In this document: piece by piece, positions 1-11,479 of the stretch | Numbering within the stretch: the stretch's first letter is position 1 | How the letters are laid out: each line of letters starts with the position of its first letter | NCBI RefSeq assembly: GCF_024679245.1 | Contig: NC_090184.1 | Location: forward strand, 8,216,047 to 8,280,046 | DNA from: Pseudorasbora parva | Lineage: Eukaryota; Chordata; Actinopteri; Cypriniformes; Gobionidae | Length of the DNA: 64,000 bases | Direction: 5' to 3' | Notes under the pieces: generated by a model | What the model saw: only the letters and a program-made list of their open reading frames with translations | Database searches by the model: none | Told to the model about the DNA's origin: nothing | Made by a program: the position numbers and the translations under genes

Positions 1-54
1 GGGTCACAGCATAACATGTCTTAATGCTTCTTCTTTTTTTTACGCTGTATTTTT

Positions 55-848
55 TAGGGCTGTACTAGAATATTCGAATATTCGTTCGGTGAGGTGGCAT
101 TCGATTTTCAGTTTTGAGATTCGAATATTCTTTTTTTTTTTTCAACACGTGACTTCCGTCACGGACTCATTCTCACTCATGCTTGAAATAATAATAATAA
201 ATTATAAAAAACACCGCAACATGCTTTCAATAAAAGCATTGCACATTTTAAAGATTTAAATTAACAAAAAGTCAGAATAAGACAAAATAAATCCCTTATA
301 TAGAATAAAACAAATTGTAATAGATATTACATTTTGTGTCATTTGAAAAACAATTCATTTATTCTTATTCAACTGTTTATAAGCATGCTACTGTGTTCTT
401 TATTTATTACAGTTCGTTGAAATCACTGTGTGTTACTAATTTAATTTCTGTTTTGGGATTCATTTGTTTTAAAGAAAGGTTCCTTATTAAAGTTCTTGCT
501 CTCAACAGACTTTGTGTTTTGTATCACTTGTGCACTGTCCGTTTTCGGAGCATAAACCTGCCCGTATAATGCGTACTGGACTATTTAAAAGATTATTAAA
601 TGTTTATTAATATTTAAAGAATGTGTGCCACCTGATCATATTGCACCAAATGCAACACTGCACTCCACTGGGTCTGCGGCAACACATTTACGATGCCGAA
701 GAGTGAAACGTGAAGTCGTGAAAGATGATACAAATGCAAACCGACACTATTATTATATATTTAGCCCCACCCACCGAAGCTTCGAATATTCAATATTGAT
801 TGCCACCTAAGCTTCGAAGCTCAAAAAATGGCATTCGAAACAGCCCTA
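55..848. mobile_element. hAT-type MITE with 8-bp target duplication
   Basis: The element starts TAGGGCTGT and ends ACAGCCCTA, and both sides carry the same 8 bp GTATTTTT (47-54 and 849-856). The inside repeats TTCGAATATTC-type palindromes near both ends. No transposase is visible. The TIR start and 8-bp duplication are hAT hallmarks. Confidence 0.85.
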
Positions 849-856
849 GTATTTTT

Positions 857-2256
857 CTTATATTTGACCTTTATTCCACACCGCTGTCTCCACTGTCCTT
901 TGAACGGCTCGTTTGCTTCCTGCTTCTATGAAGCCCATCCCTTCGAAAAACGCAATAGTCTTAGATTGGTTAGATGGCCAAATGTAGGTTCCTGTATTTT
1001 TATTGGCTGAAGTGCCAAGCACAGGTTGTCTGGAAATGCCTCGCCCCTTACCATTACGGTCAGAAAGAAGTCACATCTGCTGTGACTAGCAAGGGTTTAT
1101 GATGTCACTAACCCGGGAAGAAGCTTGTTGTTCTCCAAACCGGCTGTTTTTGTAGGCAATAAACTGCCATAACTTTAAAAGACAATATCTCTTTTTGCAT
1201 TGAACTTTCACCGCTGTAATTTTGCAGATACTGTTTATGCTCAAGCAGCAACATTACACACTAACTAAAGTTAAAAAAGTGAAATTGCATGCAACTACCC
1301 CTTTAAAGGGGGGATGAAATGCTGTTTCATGCATACTGAGCTTTTTACACTGTTAAAGACTTGGATTCCCATCCTAAACAGACAAAGTTTCAAAAACTAA
1401 TGTTGGACGTTTGATGGAGTATTTCTGTGTTAAAAATACTAGACTTGACGTCGATAGAGTGGAAGGTCCTTGTATGGGCCGTACGGGCTCTTCTCCCGGT
1501 AGGGTGCGCGCGCGTGACTAGAGCAAGAGGGGAAATGCACGGCCGTACACTCTCTCAGCTGCAGATCCAGTCGTCCGTGAACACTTGTCGGTTATAGTCC
1601 GCGCCGCGCTCCACTTCATTCCTCCACTTTGACATTAAGCGACTTCAACGCTTCAGCACAGCATTCCGGGAAGGCAGCGCTGCATTTGACCCGATTTGAA
1701 CGCAGAAATGCTTCAGTCGCATCGCAAAGTGGATCTCCACACTCCAAGAAGTGTGTTTTTGACGGAGCCCTCCCAGCGATAAAGGTTCGGTCCTGCTTTG
1801 GAAGCAGCGCGTGAGTAAAACTCCTTCAAATGTCTGTGCTGTTGCTGTATGTAAACATCAGTAAAAGACACGATCGCGTGCTTCGTCATTCAAATGCACT
1901 AACGGACTTCATTGCTGTTCTATATAACATTATAACGTTACACTAGTCTGACGTGCAAAACCGTTTTGCTTGCTACTAAGGTTTGGTCACATACAATAGT
2001 CCATAAACCGAATCATGTCCTCATAAACTGAGAGTAAAGACAAATGTTGACAGGCCACTAAATACAGTACATACCACAGAGACGGAAGTCCTGCTGTTGC
2101 TGTTTCTATTGTTTCTATTGCTGTTGCCCCCCCCCCCCCCCCTTTAAAGAACCTTGCACAAAACAGTTCTTTGGGGAACCAAAAATGGTTCTTCTATGGC
2201 ATCACTGTGAAAACCATAGAAGAAAAGAAATTTTAGTTCTTCCTGGCACCTTTATT
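857..2256. other. no gene; probable unclassified cyprinid repeat
   Basis: 857-1290 shows nothing I can name. From about 1300 the sequence (ATGAAATGCTGTTTCATGCATAC) and a GC-rich block at 1450-1815 look like a dispersed cyprinid repeat rather than a host CpG-island exon; no family protein appears. A C16 run lies at 2127-2142. Confidence 0.4.
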
Positions 2257-2669
2257 TTTAAAGGAAGTGTATGTAAGATTGTGGCCAAAACTGGTACTGC
2301 AATCACTTTCAAATGACTGTAGAGCGGTGTATCCCCTCTTCCCCTCCCCCTGACTCGAGGTTGCCAGATAGGCTGCAGGATCTGCCGGAACGTTTGTATC
2401 TGCAGCTGTGGTAACTAGAGCAGATCTGGCAACCCGGGATGCCGAAACACTACTGACTTCGTGATTGGTCGATAGGTGGAGGGCGGAGCTTCAGGCCAAA
2501 ACACAACATATCAACATCAGTTGAGGGCTGCAACAACAACTTTTAAATGACAATATCCTGGCCGGACTACTGTTGTCAGTGATAGAAGTATTTGAAATTA
2601 ACATTATTTCATATTAGGGCCATTTTAGGATGAATTGAAATACATTTCTTACATACAGTTCCTTTAAGG
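2257..2669. mobile_element. short inverted-repeat MITE
   Basis: The left end AAAGGAAGTGTATGTAAGA is matched in inverse at the right end (TTCTTACATACAGTTCCTTT). The inside is non-coding. Confidence 0.65.
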
Positions 2670-2689
2670 GTGTATGATGATGTTGTTGT

Positions 2690-2735
2690 TGGTGGTGGTG
2701 ACGATGATGATGATGATGATGATGTTGATGATAAA
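2690..2735. repeat. GAT/GTT simple repeat
   Basis: A run of GATGATGAT and GTTGTT trinucleotides directly after the MITE. Confidence 0.7.
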
Positions 2736-2927
2736 AACATAGTTAATATTGTGGCTTTATATATGGTCAGACATGCATGTGTCATTATAATATTAACATT
2801 TTATGAAAATCAATTTCGGATGGAGTAACGAGGTCTCTGACCAGCGTATGACCGAGATTTATATGTTTTGTCTGTCACTGTAACAGCTGCATCTGAGACA
2901 GCCAGTGTGCATTACATTTTCATCAAC

Positions 2928-3264
2928 TTAAAGGGTTAGTTCACCCAAAAATGAAATTGATGTCATTAATGATGACCAATGTCGTTCCACACCCGTACCT
3001 CTGTTCATCTTCAGACACAGTTTAAGATATTTTATATTTAATCCAAGAGCACACTATACTGTCCATGTCCAGAAAGGGAATAAAAACATCATCAAAGTAG
3101 TCCACATGTGACATCAGTGGGTTAATTACAATCTCTTAAAGCATCGAAAATACATTTTGGTCCAAAAATAACAAAAACTATGACTTTATTCAGCATTGTC
3201 TTTTCTTCCGGGTTTGTTTCCAATCCACAAACAAAGGTAATTTTTGGGTGAACTAACCCTTTAA
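2928..3264. mobile_element. TTAA-flanked short inverted-repeat element (Angel-like)
   Basis: It begins TTAAAGGGTTAGTTCACCC and ends GGGTGAACTAACCCTTTAA, an almost perfect inverted pair with TTAA at both outer edges. The family recurs at about 9661, 41537 and 55978. The name Angel-like is from memory. Confidence 0.75.
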
Positions 3265-3300
3265 CTTTCATAGGAATTAATTGAAAGTAACGTTACTCGC

Positions 3301-4688
3301 TAGGGCTGCACGATTAATCAAAATTAAACCGCAATCGCGATTTGGCTTGTGTGCGATTATGAAAGCTCAAAGGCTGCGATTTAAATTAAATAAATAAATG
3401 CCCAGTGTGTTAGAAAAGAGCGGCTCTGTGATAAACGCTGCTCTGTCCGAAAGACTGCGAGTTTGAGTCGCTTATATCGTGCGTTTGAAAAAGCAACAGG
3501 AGTCAAACATCTTTACAAACTAGTGAAGCGTTCATAAACCTGTTCAACAAAAGACAACGTTTAATAACATGTTTTACCTCACTTCATATCGTCAGTTGAG
3601 TGTGTGTGAGCTGATGTGGCTTCTCATCACAGAGTGAGTTAGACAATGCATTATTTTATAGTAACTTACTCTATACAGTGATGAAATCTATGTCAGTCAG
3701 CACTGCATTATAATATACTTTATTATTATGAAAATACGCTTGACGGCTTGAAGAACTCAAATACACCATATATTGCTGCAGTCGTGTTTATTGTCGTCAT
3801 GTTTAATCAAAGCGTCTCTATCTTCTGTTTACACCGCATTAGCTTCACATCATGGATTTCCTGAAAACTAACGTCAATTACTTCTCTGAGGCAAATGTGG
3901 CGTTTTCCGCTCGAGGGCGCCCTCTGGCTTTCAGTATGAATTTATGAATTTATTTAAATGAACTTTTGGGTAATCAATAATAAGAAAATAATACTTAAAA
4001 CATTTTTAAACTTAATAAACTTAAAAAATTATACATTTATTGGACAATCCATGTTTTTTCTTCAGTGTACAGGAGTTTTTTCCCCCACAGTGGATGCACA
4101 AGAGGTTCATATTTCATATTAAAGACAGACTTTAAGAAATCAAGAAATCATATCACAGATAATAAAACATCTTTTATTTTTTTATATATTTTTTTACAAT
4201 AACTCCTTATGCTTAGACCTTTCTAATGTGTTTTAGTCATAGGCTGTCTGCATATTAATAGGTAACCCAGCAGGGTTTTTTTTTTTTTTTGTAAAATAAG
4301 TTTTCTGTAAAATATTACAAAAATAATAATAATTAGTAATAATAATAATAATTCACTACATTTATATAGCGCTTTTCTAGGCACCCAAAGCGCTTAACAT
4401 AGTATTAGTATTATATTGTTATATTTGTTCTGACATACTCTTTTTTTATTTGTAATTATGAAAATTTTATTTTAATGGTGATATTTCTTATTTTTAAAAA
4501 TATCTTTAGCAGTAATAATAATCCTAATAATTATTATTAGTCACCTTAATATATAAACACTAGATGTTATATACACCAACTTTTCATTTGTAAAAAATAA
4601 TAATAACAATAATCGCATTTTAAATCGCAATTGCAATTTTACCCAGAATAATCGCAATTATATATTTTCACCAAATCGTGCAGCCCTA
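3301..4688. mobile_element. hAT-type element, 1.39 kb
   Basis: It starts TAGGGCTGCACGATTAATC and ends with AAATCGTGCAGCCCTA. The flanks TTACTCGC (3293-3300) and GTACTCGC (4689-4696) match in 7 of 8 bases. No transposase frame is visible. Close to the right half is a tRNA-free patch with TATATAGCGCTTTTCTAGG, reminiscent of LINE 3' tails. Confidence 0.8.
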
Positions 4689-5012
4689 GTACTCGCTTTG
4701 CTCTGCTCCATTGTTAATGCACGAGCGGCCGTGTGCATGTTACTTTCGGTTAAATAGAATTGGTGATTTAAAAGCCAGTCGGTGACATTGATCACGGTCA
4801 CACATTGATTAACCGGTCGGAAAATTTCCACACCGTCACATCCATAGCTACAACTAGATGGCAAATAACAGACTAAGACACCCGGTGCAAAGCTTGACAC
4901 AAAGCTTGACGCAAATGTTTTTTGCTAGTTTCAGCTCGACGCAGTTATCATTTTCTCATCCAGCACCGCGTTGTTTAAATAGTACATGCACCTGCATCCA
5001 TCTGTTCACCCA

Positions 5013-6421
5013 CACTCTAAAAAATAATTCAGTGGCTTAGTAAATATCACAGTAATAATTAACTTTATTAACTTAATAAAATCTCTCAATATCATTTACT
5101 TGATGGTTTTAGTTAAACATACCAAAATAATTGACTAAAAATCCAACAGTTAATTTTGTATAAAATGTATAGTTATTTTTAAGTTTTTTTCACTAAAATA
5201 ATTTAGTATTCAAATAACCAATTATTTATTTTAAATATGCTTAATACATTTGTGAAATTTATTTTAAAATATTTGAGAATGGAGAATTAAACCGATCTGT
5301 TTTAAGAACCACAAATATTACTTAATTAAAATCAAGATTATTAATATTTAACTCACACTGAGGAAATTGAGTAAATTTACTCGATTAAAACAATGCACCC
5401 CTCCCCCACCCTCTGATGTGACGACAGCTCGACGGTTGAGTGAGGTCGGATATTTGAATTCTCCTCAGTCACCAGAGCAGTTTCTTCTTCTCAGCGTCGC
5501 AGAATTGGGGCATTTCCTCTGTGAAATTCAGGTTTGTATGTTTTGTTTTATCTATATAATTATTACTGTGCTAAAAGGCATTTTATTTCATTCAAAACAA
5601 CATACAGGGACAGTGTGAGTCACCTTAAGTTAACGTGTGGCGTTGGTCTTTGAAACGCCTGCTGTGTTGCTCAAAACACACAACTTTATTCGTAAAGATA
5701 ATGAATATAATGAATTTGGATGATAAAATCTTATTTAAACTGGGCACTGTTTGTTTATTGTCAGGTTATGGAGTCTGGCGCCTCGCAGCATCTTTCAGCT
5801 ACGAATGAAACCGGTCTCAAGTTCAAAGTCCACCCGCAGACCGTAACGTTAGTCCATCTCAGGCTCGAGAAACAGCGCTGATACGGTGGAAATGGGATAA
5901 CTGACCGGTTGATTACACTTGAATTACTTTTAAATGTTTAATTTTTACATCTAAAATGTTTGTTACATGAGTTTAAATGTTGTGAAATAACTGTTATTCT
6001 TTACATGTCAAAACAGTAGCCTAATAACTGTTATATGCTGTAACGTTATTGCTGTAACTTACTCGTCGACAATAAAGGCCATGTCATGTATGTGTTTGTG
6101 TGGACTGTGGAGTATTTTACAAAGGTTTAGAGGAAATTAAAGTTATACTATACAAGTTAGTAATACTCATAAGTAAAAACAGTTCATATTAGTCATAAAT
6201 ATTGTTTTTTAAATGCTTTTTATCCAATTTTTTCTACTCAATTGAATTTGTTAATGTAACAAATGCAGTTACTCAGATCTACTTAATTTTTTTACTTACA
6301 TTTACTCAGTTCATATGGTGTCTATAATTGATTTCACTGCTTTAAAATTTACTCAATTTTTTTAGTGTAAAAATGTTTCACCAAAAAAATTTAGTAAATC
6401 ATAGTATTAGTTTTTAGAGTG
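5013..6421. mobile_element. MITE-like element with CACTCTAAAAA ends
   Basis: The left end CACTCTAAAAAATAATT and the right end GTTTTTAGAGTG are inverted. The inside has a spliced-gene-like stretch: GC-richer sequence at 5390-5530 ending in a donor-like cag|gtttgt, and ttgtcag|gttatg near 5768 followed by a 37-codon ORF to 5881. Confidence 0.6.
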
Positions 6422-7457
6422 CATGTGTGTGCTGGTCTGAAAACCAGGTGTGTTCAGCCACATTGTTATTGTTGCTATTTTGAGTCAACTGAAAACAACT
6501 GCACCATTTACCATCAAAAACCTGCTCTACAGTCAATAGTGCAGTATTTTTGGTGTTATTTAAAGGTCGTGTTAGCTATGTGTCTATAGGCAGGTACATA
6601 ACGGACACACACTCTGCTTATTACACACACGGATGCACTGATTACAAACATTTTTAAATATTAAAAATAAGGATTCCTTTCTGGAGAATCGTTCAGTATT
6701 TCTGTTCGCAAAGGCCGCCATGTAAATAGTAAATCCACCATGGTTCAAGCGCAACTGGTATTTAAAGAGATTCATTGCACGTCGTGCCCAAAAACACACC
6801 CATGGCTCATTAAGAGACCCGGTACAACCCTTTTGGACCATGCGCCTGGTGATGTAATATGTGTATATATATGTATTTATTTATAATATATATATATTTT
6901 TTTTGCCATTCGATCATTTTCCATGGCACACCTGATAACCTGCCATGGCACACTGGTTTGGGAAGCACTGCTTTAATCTCTGTAAAGTATTCAGATTGGT
7001 GGTCGTTGAGCGCGGTGTAAAAAAATCAATGTTCGCTGCAGTGACATTATTGTGCATGTGGTAACATTTATTTTTCTCTGATTCTACCCATTCTGCTTCG
7101 TTACTTTTCTTCATATAGACTCTTTCCCCCATGTCCACCCGTCTGGCCCCCTATTTTGTGTCCTAATCCCTCCTGTCCGACTAATAAGATTAGTCCTTTC
7201 AGGTCCTTCTGCTGCCAAGAGTGCAGGAATAGAGCCACCAGACTCCCACACGTACCCTCCTCCTCTCTGCATTTCCCCATTCTGTCTCACTTCTTAATTT
7301 AGTCATTGACTTGCTCTCTTTCACTCATTCTCTTTCCCCTTCATTATGTCACACATCTTTCTTCAGGTTCAAATCAGTGTTGGAAAGTGACTAAACGTAG
7401 CAAAGCTACTTACTATATTTAACAACATTTATGAATTCCAAATATTTATTTATATAC
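6422..7457. other. no feature seen
   Basis: I see no exon, long ORF with domain, or full repeat. A short TA-rich stretch is at 6860-6900. Confidence 0.5.
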
Positions 7458-7739
7458 TGTCACATGTATAGTTGGTTTCCTTTGTGTTTGCACTGGTCAC
7501 ATGTTCCTTTGTTAGTTTCCCGCCACTTATCTGTCTCCTTGGTTACCCTCATTAGTTAATTCTGTTCCAGGTGTGTCTTGTTTATTAACTCGTTTTGGTT
7601 CCCTATTTAAGTTCCTCTTGTGTAGTCACTCCTTGTTCCAGTCTTAAGTCTGATTTGTGGTGTTTGGTGTTCTGTTCAGTCATTCTTAAATAATAAAGTT
7701 CTGGATCTCTTCATCTGTGCTGCACTATACACCATGACA
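7458..7739 (+). mobile_element. solo LTR of an LTR retrotransposon
   Basis: 282 bp starting TGTCACATG and ending CACCATGACA (TG...CA), flanked by a perfect 5-bp duplication TATAC (7453-7457 and 7740-7744). A poly(A) signal AATAAA is at 7692-7697 and TATTTAAG occurs upstream of it. No internal region remains, so this is a recombined solo LTR. Confidence 0.88.
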
Positions 7740-7806
7740 TATACATTTGGGGGCGGTAATATTTGTTAATTTTTTTGGAAGAAGTCTTTAATGCACACTG
7801 AATTTA

Positions 7807-9385
7807 CAAGTCCTTCTCAAAAAAAATAGCATATTGTGATAAAGTTCATTATTTTCCATAATGTAATGATAAAAATTAAACTTTCATATATTTTAGATTC
7901 ATTGCACACCAACTGAAATATTTCAGGTCTTTTATTGTTTTAATACTGATGATTTTGGCATACAGCTCATGAAAACCCAAAATTCCTATCTCAAAAAATT
8001 AGCATATTTCATCCGACCAATAAAAGAAAAGTGTTTTTAATACAAAAAATTCAACCTTCAAATAATTATGTTCAGTTATGCACTCAATACTTGGTCGGGA
8101 ATCCTTTTGCAGAAATGACTGCTTCAGTGCGGCGTGGCATGGAGGCGATCAGCCTGTGGCACTGCTGAGGTGTTATGGAGGCCCAGGATGCTTCGATAGC
8201 GGCCTTAAGCTCATCCAGAGTGTTGGGTCTTGCGTCTCTCAACTTTCTCTTCACAATATCCCACAGATTCTCTATGGGGTTCAGGTCAGGAGAGTTGGCA
8301 GGCCAATTGAGCACAGTAATACCATGGTCAGTAAACCATTTACCAGTGGTTTTGGCACTGTGAGCAGGTGCCAGGTTGTGCTGAAAAACCAAATCTTCAT
8401 CTCCATAAAGCTTTTCAGGAGATGGAAGCATAAAGTGCCCCAAAATCTCCTGATAGCTAACTGCATTGACCCTGCCCTTGATAAAACACAGTGGACCAAC
8501 ACCAGCAGCTGACATGGCACCCCAGACCATCACTGACTGTGGGTACTTGACACTGGACTTCAGGCATTTTGGCATTTCCTTCTCCCCAGTCTTCCTCCAG
8601 ACTCTGGCACCTTGATTTCCGAATGACATGCAAAATTTGCTTTCATCCAAAAAAAAAGTACTTTGGACCACTGAGCAACAGTCCAGTGCTGCTTCTCTGT
8701 AGCCCAAAGTGTCTTGACCTGGGGAATGCGGCACCTGTAGCCCATTTCCTGCACACGCCTGTGCACGGTGGCTCTGGATGTTTCTACTCCAGACTCAGTC
8801 CACTGCTTCCGCAGGTCCCCCAAGGTCTGGAATCGGTCCTTCTCCACAATCTTCCTCAGGGTCCGGTCACCTCATCTCGTTGTGCAGCGTTTTTTGCCAC
8901 ACTTTTTCCTTCCCACAGACTTCCCACTGAGGTGCCTTGATACAGCCCTAGGGAACAGCCTATTCGTTCAGAAATTTCTTTCTGTGTCTTACCCTCTCGC
9001 TTGAGGGTGTCAATGATGGCCTTCTGGACAGCAGTCGGGTCGGCAGTCTTCCGAGTCTATGATTGCGGTTTTGAGTAATGAACCAGGCTGTGAGTTTTTA
9101 AAAGCCTCAGGAGTCTTTTGCAGGTGTTTAGAGTTTATTAGTTGATTCAGATGATTAGGTTAATAGCTCGATTAGAGAACCTTTTCATGATATGCTAATT
9201 TTTTGTGGAATTTGGGGTAATCATGAGCTGAATGCCAAAATCATCAGTATTAAAACAATAAAAGACCTGAAATATTTCAGGTGGTGTGCAATGAATCTAA
9301 AATATATGAAAGTTTAATTTTTATCATTACATTATGGAAAATAATGAACTTTTATTACATATGCTAATTTTTTGAGAAGGACCTG
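7807..9385 (-). mobile_element. Tc1-like transposon, nearly full length (copy 1)
   Basis: TA dinucleotides (7805-7806, 9386-9387) flank inverted ends CAAGTCCTTCTCAAAAA and TTTTTGAGAAGGACCTG. The long TIRs (about 200 bp) contain a second inner copy of the AAAAAATTAGCATAT motif, the IR/DR layout of fish Tc1 elements. Length 1579 bp with a decayed transposase on the minus strand. Confidence 0.92.
8084..9050 (-). pseudogene. Tc1 transposase pseudogene (copy 1)
   Basis: Reading on the minus strand gives the Tc1 order: a helix-turn-helix part (KAIIDTLKREGKTQKEISERIG), the segment ending RRVQEMGYRCRIPQVK, then the DD34E catalytic core and the end SAKGFPTKY. At least two frameshifts break it, one near the A9 run at 8650 and one near 8950. 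The first Asp (LDESKF) and Glu (NPIENLWD) are kept; the second Asp position reads QHNLAPAH, Asn in place of Asp, so this copy is catalytically dead. Confidence 0.9.
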
Positions 9386-9660
9386 TATTTGATTACAAAT
9401 ACAGTTAAAACAGTATTGTTAAATACTATTACAATTTAAAAGAACTGTTTTCTATTTAAATATATTTTATAATGTATAAAATATGTATGTAATATTTTTT
9501 TTCCTGATGGTGAAGCTGAATTTTCAGCATCATTACTTGCTAGAAATCATTCTAGAAATCATTCATATGATGGTTTTATATGATTAATAGCTTGTAAGTC
9601 TACAAGTTTAGTTTCAAAGTAGCTCCTCAACACAGATATTTGTTTATAAAATATCATGTT

Positions 9661-9788
9661 TAAAGAGTTAGTTCACCCAAAAATGAATCTAATGTCATTA
9701 ATTACTCGCTCTCATATCGTTCCGAACCTGTAAGACCTTCGTTCTTCTTTGGAATATATGGAAGATATTTTGTTAGGAAATCTAAAGC
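9661..9788. repeat. left half of an interrupted TTAGTTCACCC repeat
   Basis: TTAGTTCACCCAAAAATGAA followed by the 'cctgtaagaccttcgttc' type sequence seen again at 51449-51560. The matching right half (aacttcataaagacatc-type sequence) resumes after the hAT-like MITE, about 11325-11465, so the repeat was split by that insertion. Confidence 0.6.
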
Positions 9789-9972
9789 CAGGTGCACACT
9801 GTGCGATTTTGGCCACAATTTGTCCGTCTGAGACAAATTTAGCAAATCCTAAAAGATTCCCCTGAACCTAGGCTAAAATCTGACTTCTTTGATCGTTAGT
9901 TTGACATGTTCACCGGCAGCCGACTAATGACCGCTGCGATCAAATTTTACCTCAGACAAAATTCTGGGTGTG

Positions 9973-10971
9973 TGTGGTGTGACAGGCAGCGGGGCGAGGG
10001 ACCGCGAGAGTGGGCCGGTGATTAACGTTCACGAGTGCCAGCTGCGTGGCACACCGGTCTCGTCTCGCGGCCATGTGACGGGAGCATATAAGGAGGAGCA
10101 AGAGCTGCGGAAGAAGAGAGAGGACCAGGCCTGGAATTTTATGTTATGTTATGTTGTGTTTTGTTTATGTGTTTGCGGGCAGTCGTCCGTGAGGGGCTGT
10201 CCGCGGTTTTACTTTCATTTTGTTTATTTATTTTGAATAAATGTGTTTGAAACGTTCGCCGGTTCCCGCCTCCTTCCTTCCCATCTACAAACCGTATTAC
10301 ATTGGTGCCGAAACCCGGGAGGAAGGAGGGACGCGCTGTCGGAGAGCCCTCGCTGCTGAGGGGGATTGCGGTGCTGAGGAGTTCGGGCAGCGCGGATGAT
10401 GAAAGACCGCGAGGGCTGCCCGAGGCGATGGTGCTGGAGCGAGAAAGGTGGGACAGAGACCTCGCTCCAGCACCATCGCCTCGGGCAGCCTTCGCGGTCT
10501 TTCATCATCCGCGCTGCCCGAACTCCTCAGCACCGCGATCCCCCTCAGCAGCGAGGGCTCTCCGACAGCGCGTCCCTCCTTCCTCCCGGGTTTCGGCACC
10601 AATGTAATACGGTTTGTAGATGGGAAGGAAGGAGGCGGGAACCGGTGAACGTTTCAAACACATTTATTCAAAATAAATAAACAAAATGAAAGTAAAACCG
10701 CGGACAGCCCCTCACGGACGACTGCCCGCAAACACACACAAAATAAAACGTGGGCAGCCCCTCACGGACGATTGCCCACAAACACATAAACAAAACTAAA
10801 CATAAAATTCCAGGCCTGGTCCTCTCTCGTCTTCCGCAGCTCTTGCTCCTCCTTATATGCTCCCGTCACATGGCCGCGAGACGAGACCGGTGTGCCACGC
10901 AGCTGGCACTCGTGAACGTTAATCACCGGCCCACTCTCGCGGTCCCTCGCCCCGCTGCCTGTCACACCACA
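9973..10971. mobile_element. head-to-head inverted LTR retrotransposon palindrome
   Basis: A 999-bp near-perfect palindrome. The left arm (9973-10443) is LTR (9973-10301, TG...CA), primer binding site (10303-10320) and leader; the right arm (10461-10971) is the same in reverse; the 17-bp spacer is 10444-10460. Each LTR has a TATA box (ATATAAGG, near 10086) and AATAAA (10236-10241). A perfect 5-bp duplication GTGTG (9968-9972, 10972-10976) flanks it. The right LTR (10603-10971) has about 40 bp extra, a tandem copy of the GTCCGTGAGGGGCTG segment. No gag or pol is present. Both outer ends are the 5' ends of LTRs, unlike a normal element. Confidence 0.88.
10303..10320 (+). promoter_or_regulatory. 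retrotransposon primer binding site, left arm
   Basis: TGGTGCCGAAACCCGGGA begins two bases after the LTR end and is complementary to a CCA-ended tRNA 3' terminus. Its mirror copy is at 10584-10601 on the other strand. Confidence 0.75.
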
Positions 10972-11479
10972 GTGTGTCAGAAGATTTGACGCACAATCTT
11001 GCAGTGTGACTTCTCCTACGACCACGTCAAATATCGCGGTTTTTTAAGACAAACTATGACCAAACCGAGAGGTAGGGATTTCTTTGTAACCACCATTTCA
11101 GTCCCACGTTTAATGAAGCTCACTGTCACCGAACGCGTCATTAATTGACGATATAAACTCCAGACGTGTTTTCTTGCGTGCGTCCGTTTTTAACGCGCCT
11201 TGACTAGCGTACAGTCTGACATTAATGACAACTGAGATCTTACAGTGTGACATGGCTTACATCGGGGATCATGTTCGTACAGTCGACAAGCAACATTCGC
11301 AAATCGTATAGTGTGCAGGACCCATTTGGGATTTTTGTCACATTGACAGCTACACTACCACTTTGAGGCTTCAAAAAGTTCATAAAGACATCATAAAACT
11401 AATCTATATGAATTGAGTAGTTTAGTCCAAATGTTCTGTAGAGACTCGATCACTTTGCATGATAAGAATAGGTTTAATT

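Larger units (their letters stand above)
9791..11320. mobile_element. hAT-like MITE, split by the inverted-LTR element
   Basis: Inverted ends GGTGCACACTGTGCGATTTT (left) and AATCGTATAGTGTGCAGG (right). The native sequence is 9791-9972 and 10972-11320; the middle kilobase is a later insertion. No coding capacity. A similar design with ends AGTTCAGACTGCACGATTTT occurs at 45859-46281. Confidence 0.65.

Noticed and set aside
1440..1815. GC-rich block with an ORF and a donor-like GTGAGT as a CpG-island first exon of prickle3
   Set aside because: It sits in repeat-like sequence, shows no Prickle residues, and the missing exon should end in ...WR in phase 2.
8078..9004. Plus-strand ORFs of 60-144 codons
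   Set aside because: They are antisense shadows of the minus-strand Tc1 transposase.
10297..10607. Two 101-codon ORFs with almost the same protein on opposite strands
   Set aside because: They are the two arms of the LTR palindrome read in both directions; the frame covers the primer binding site and leader and is not a gene.
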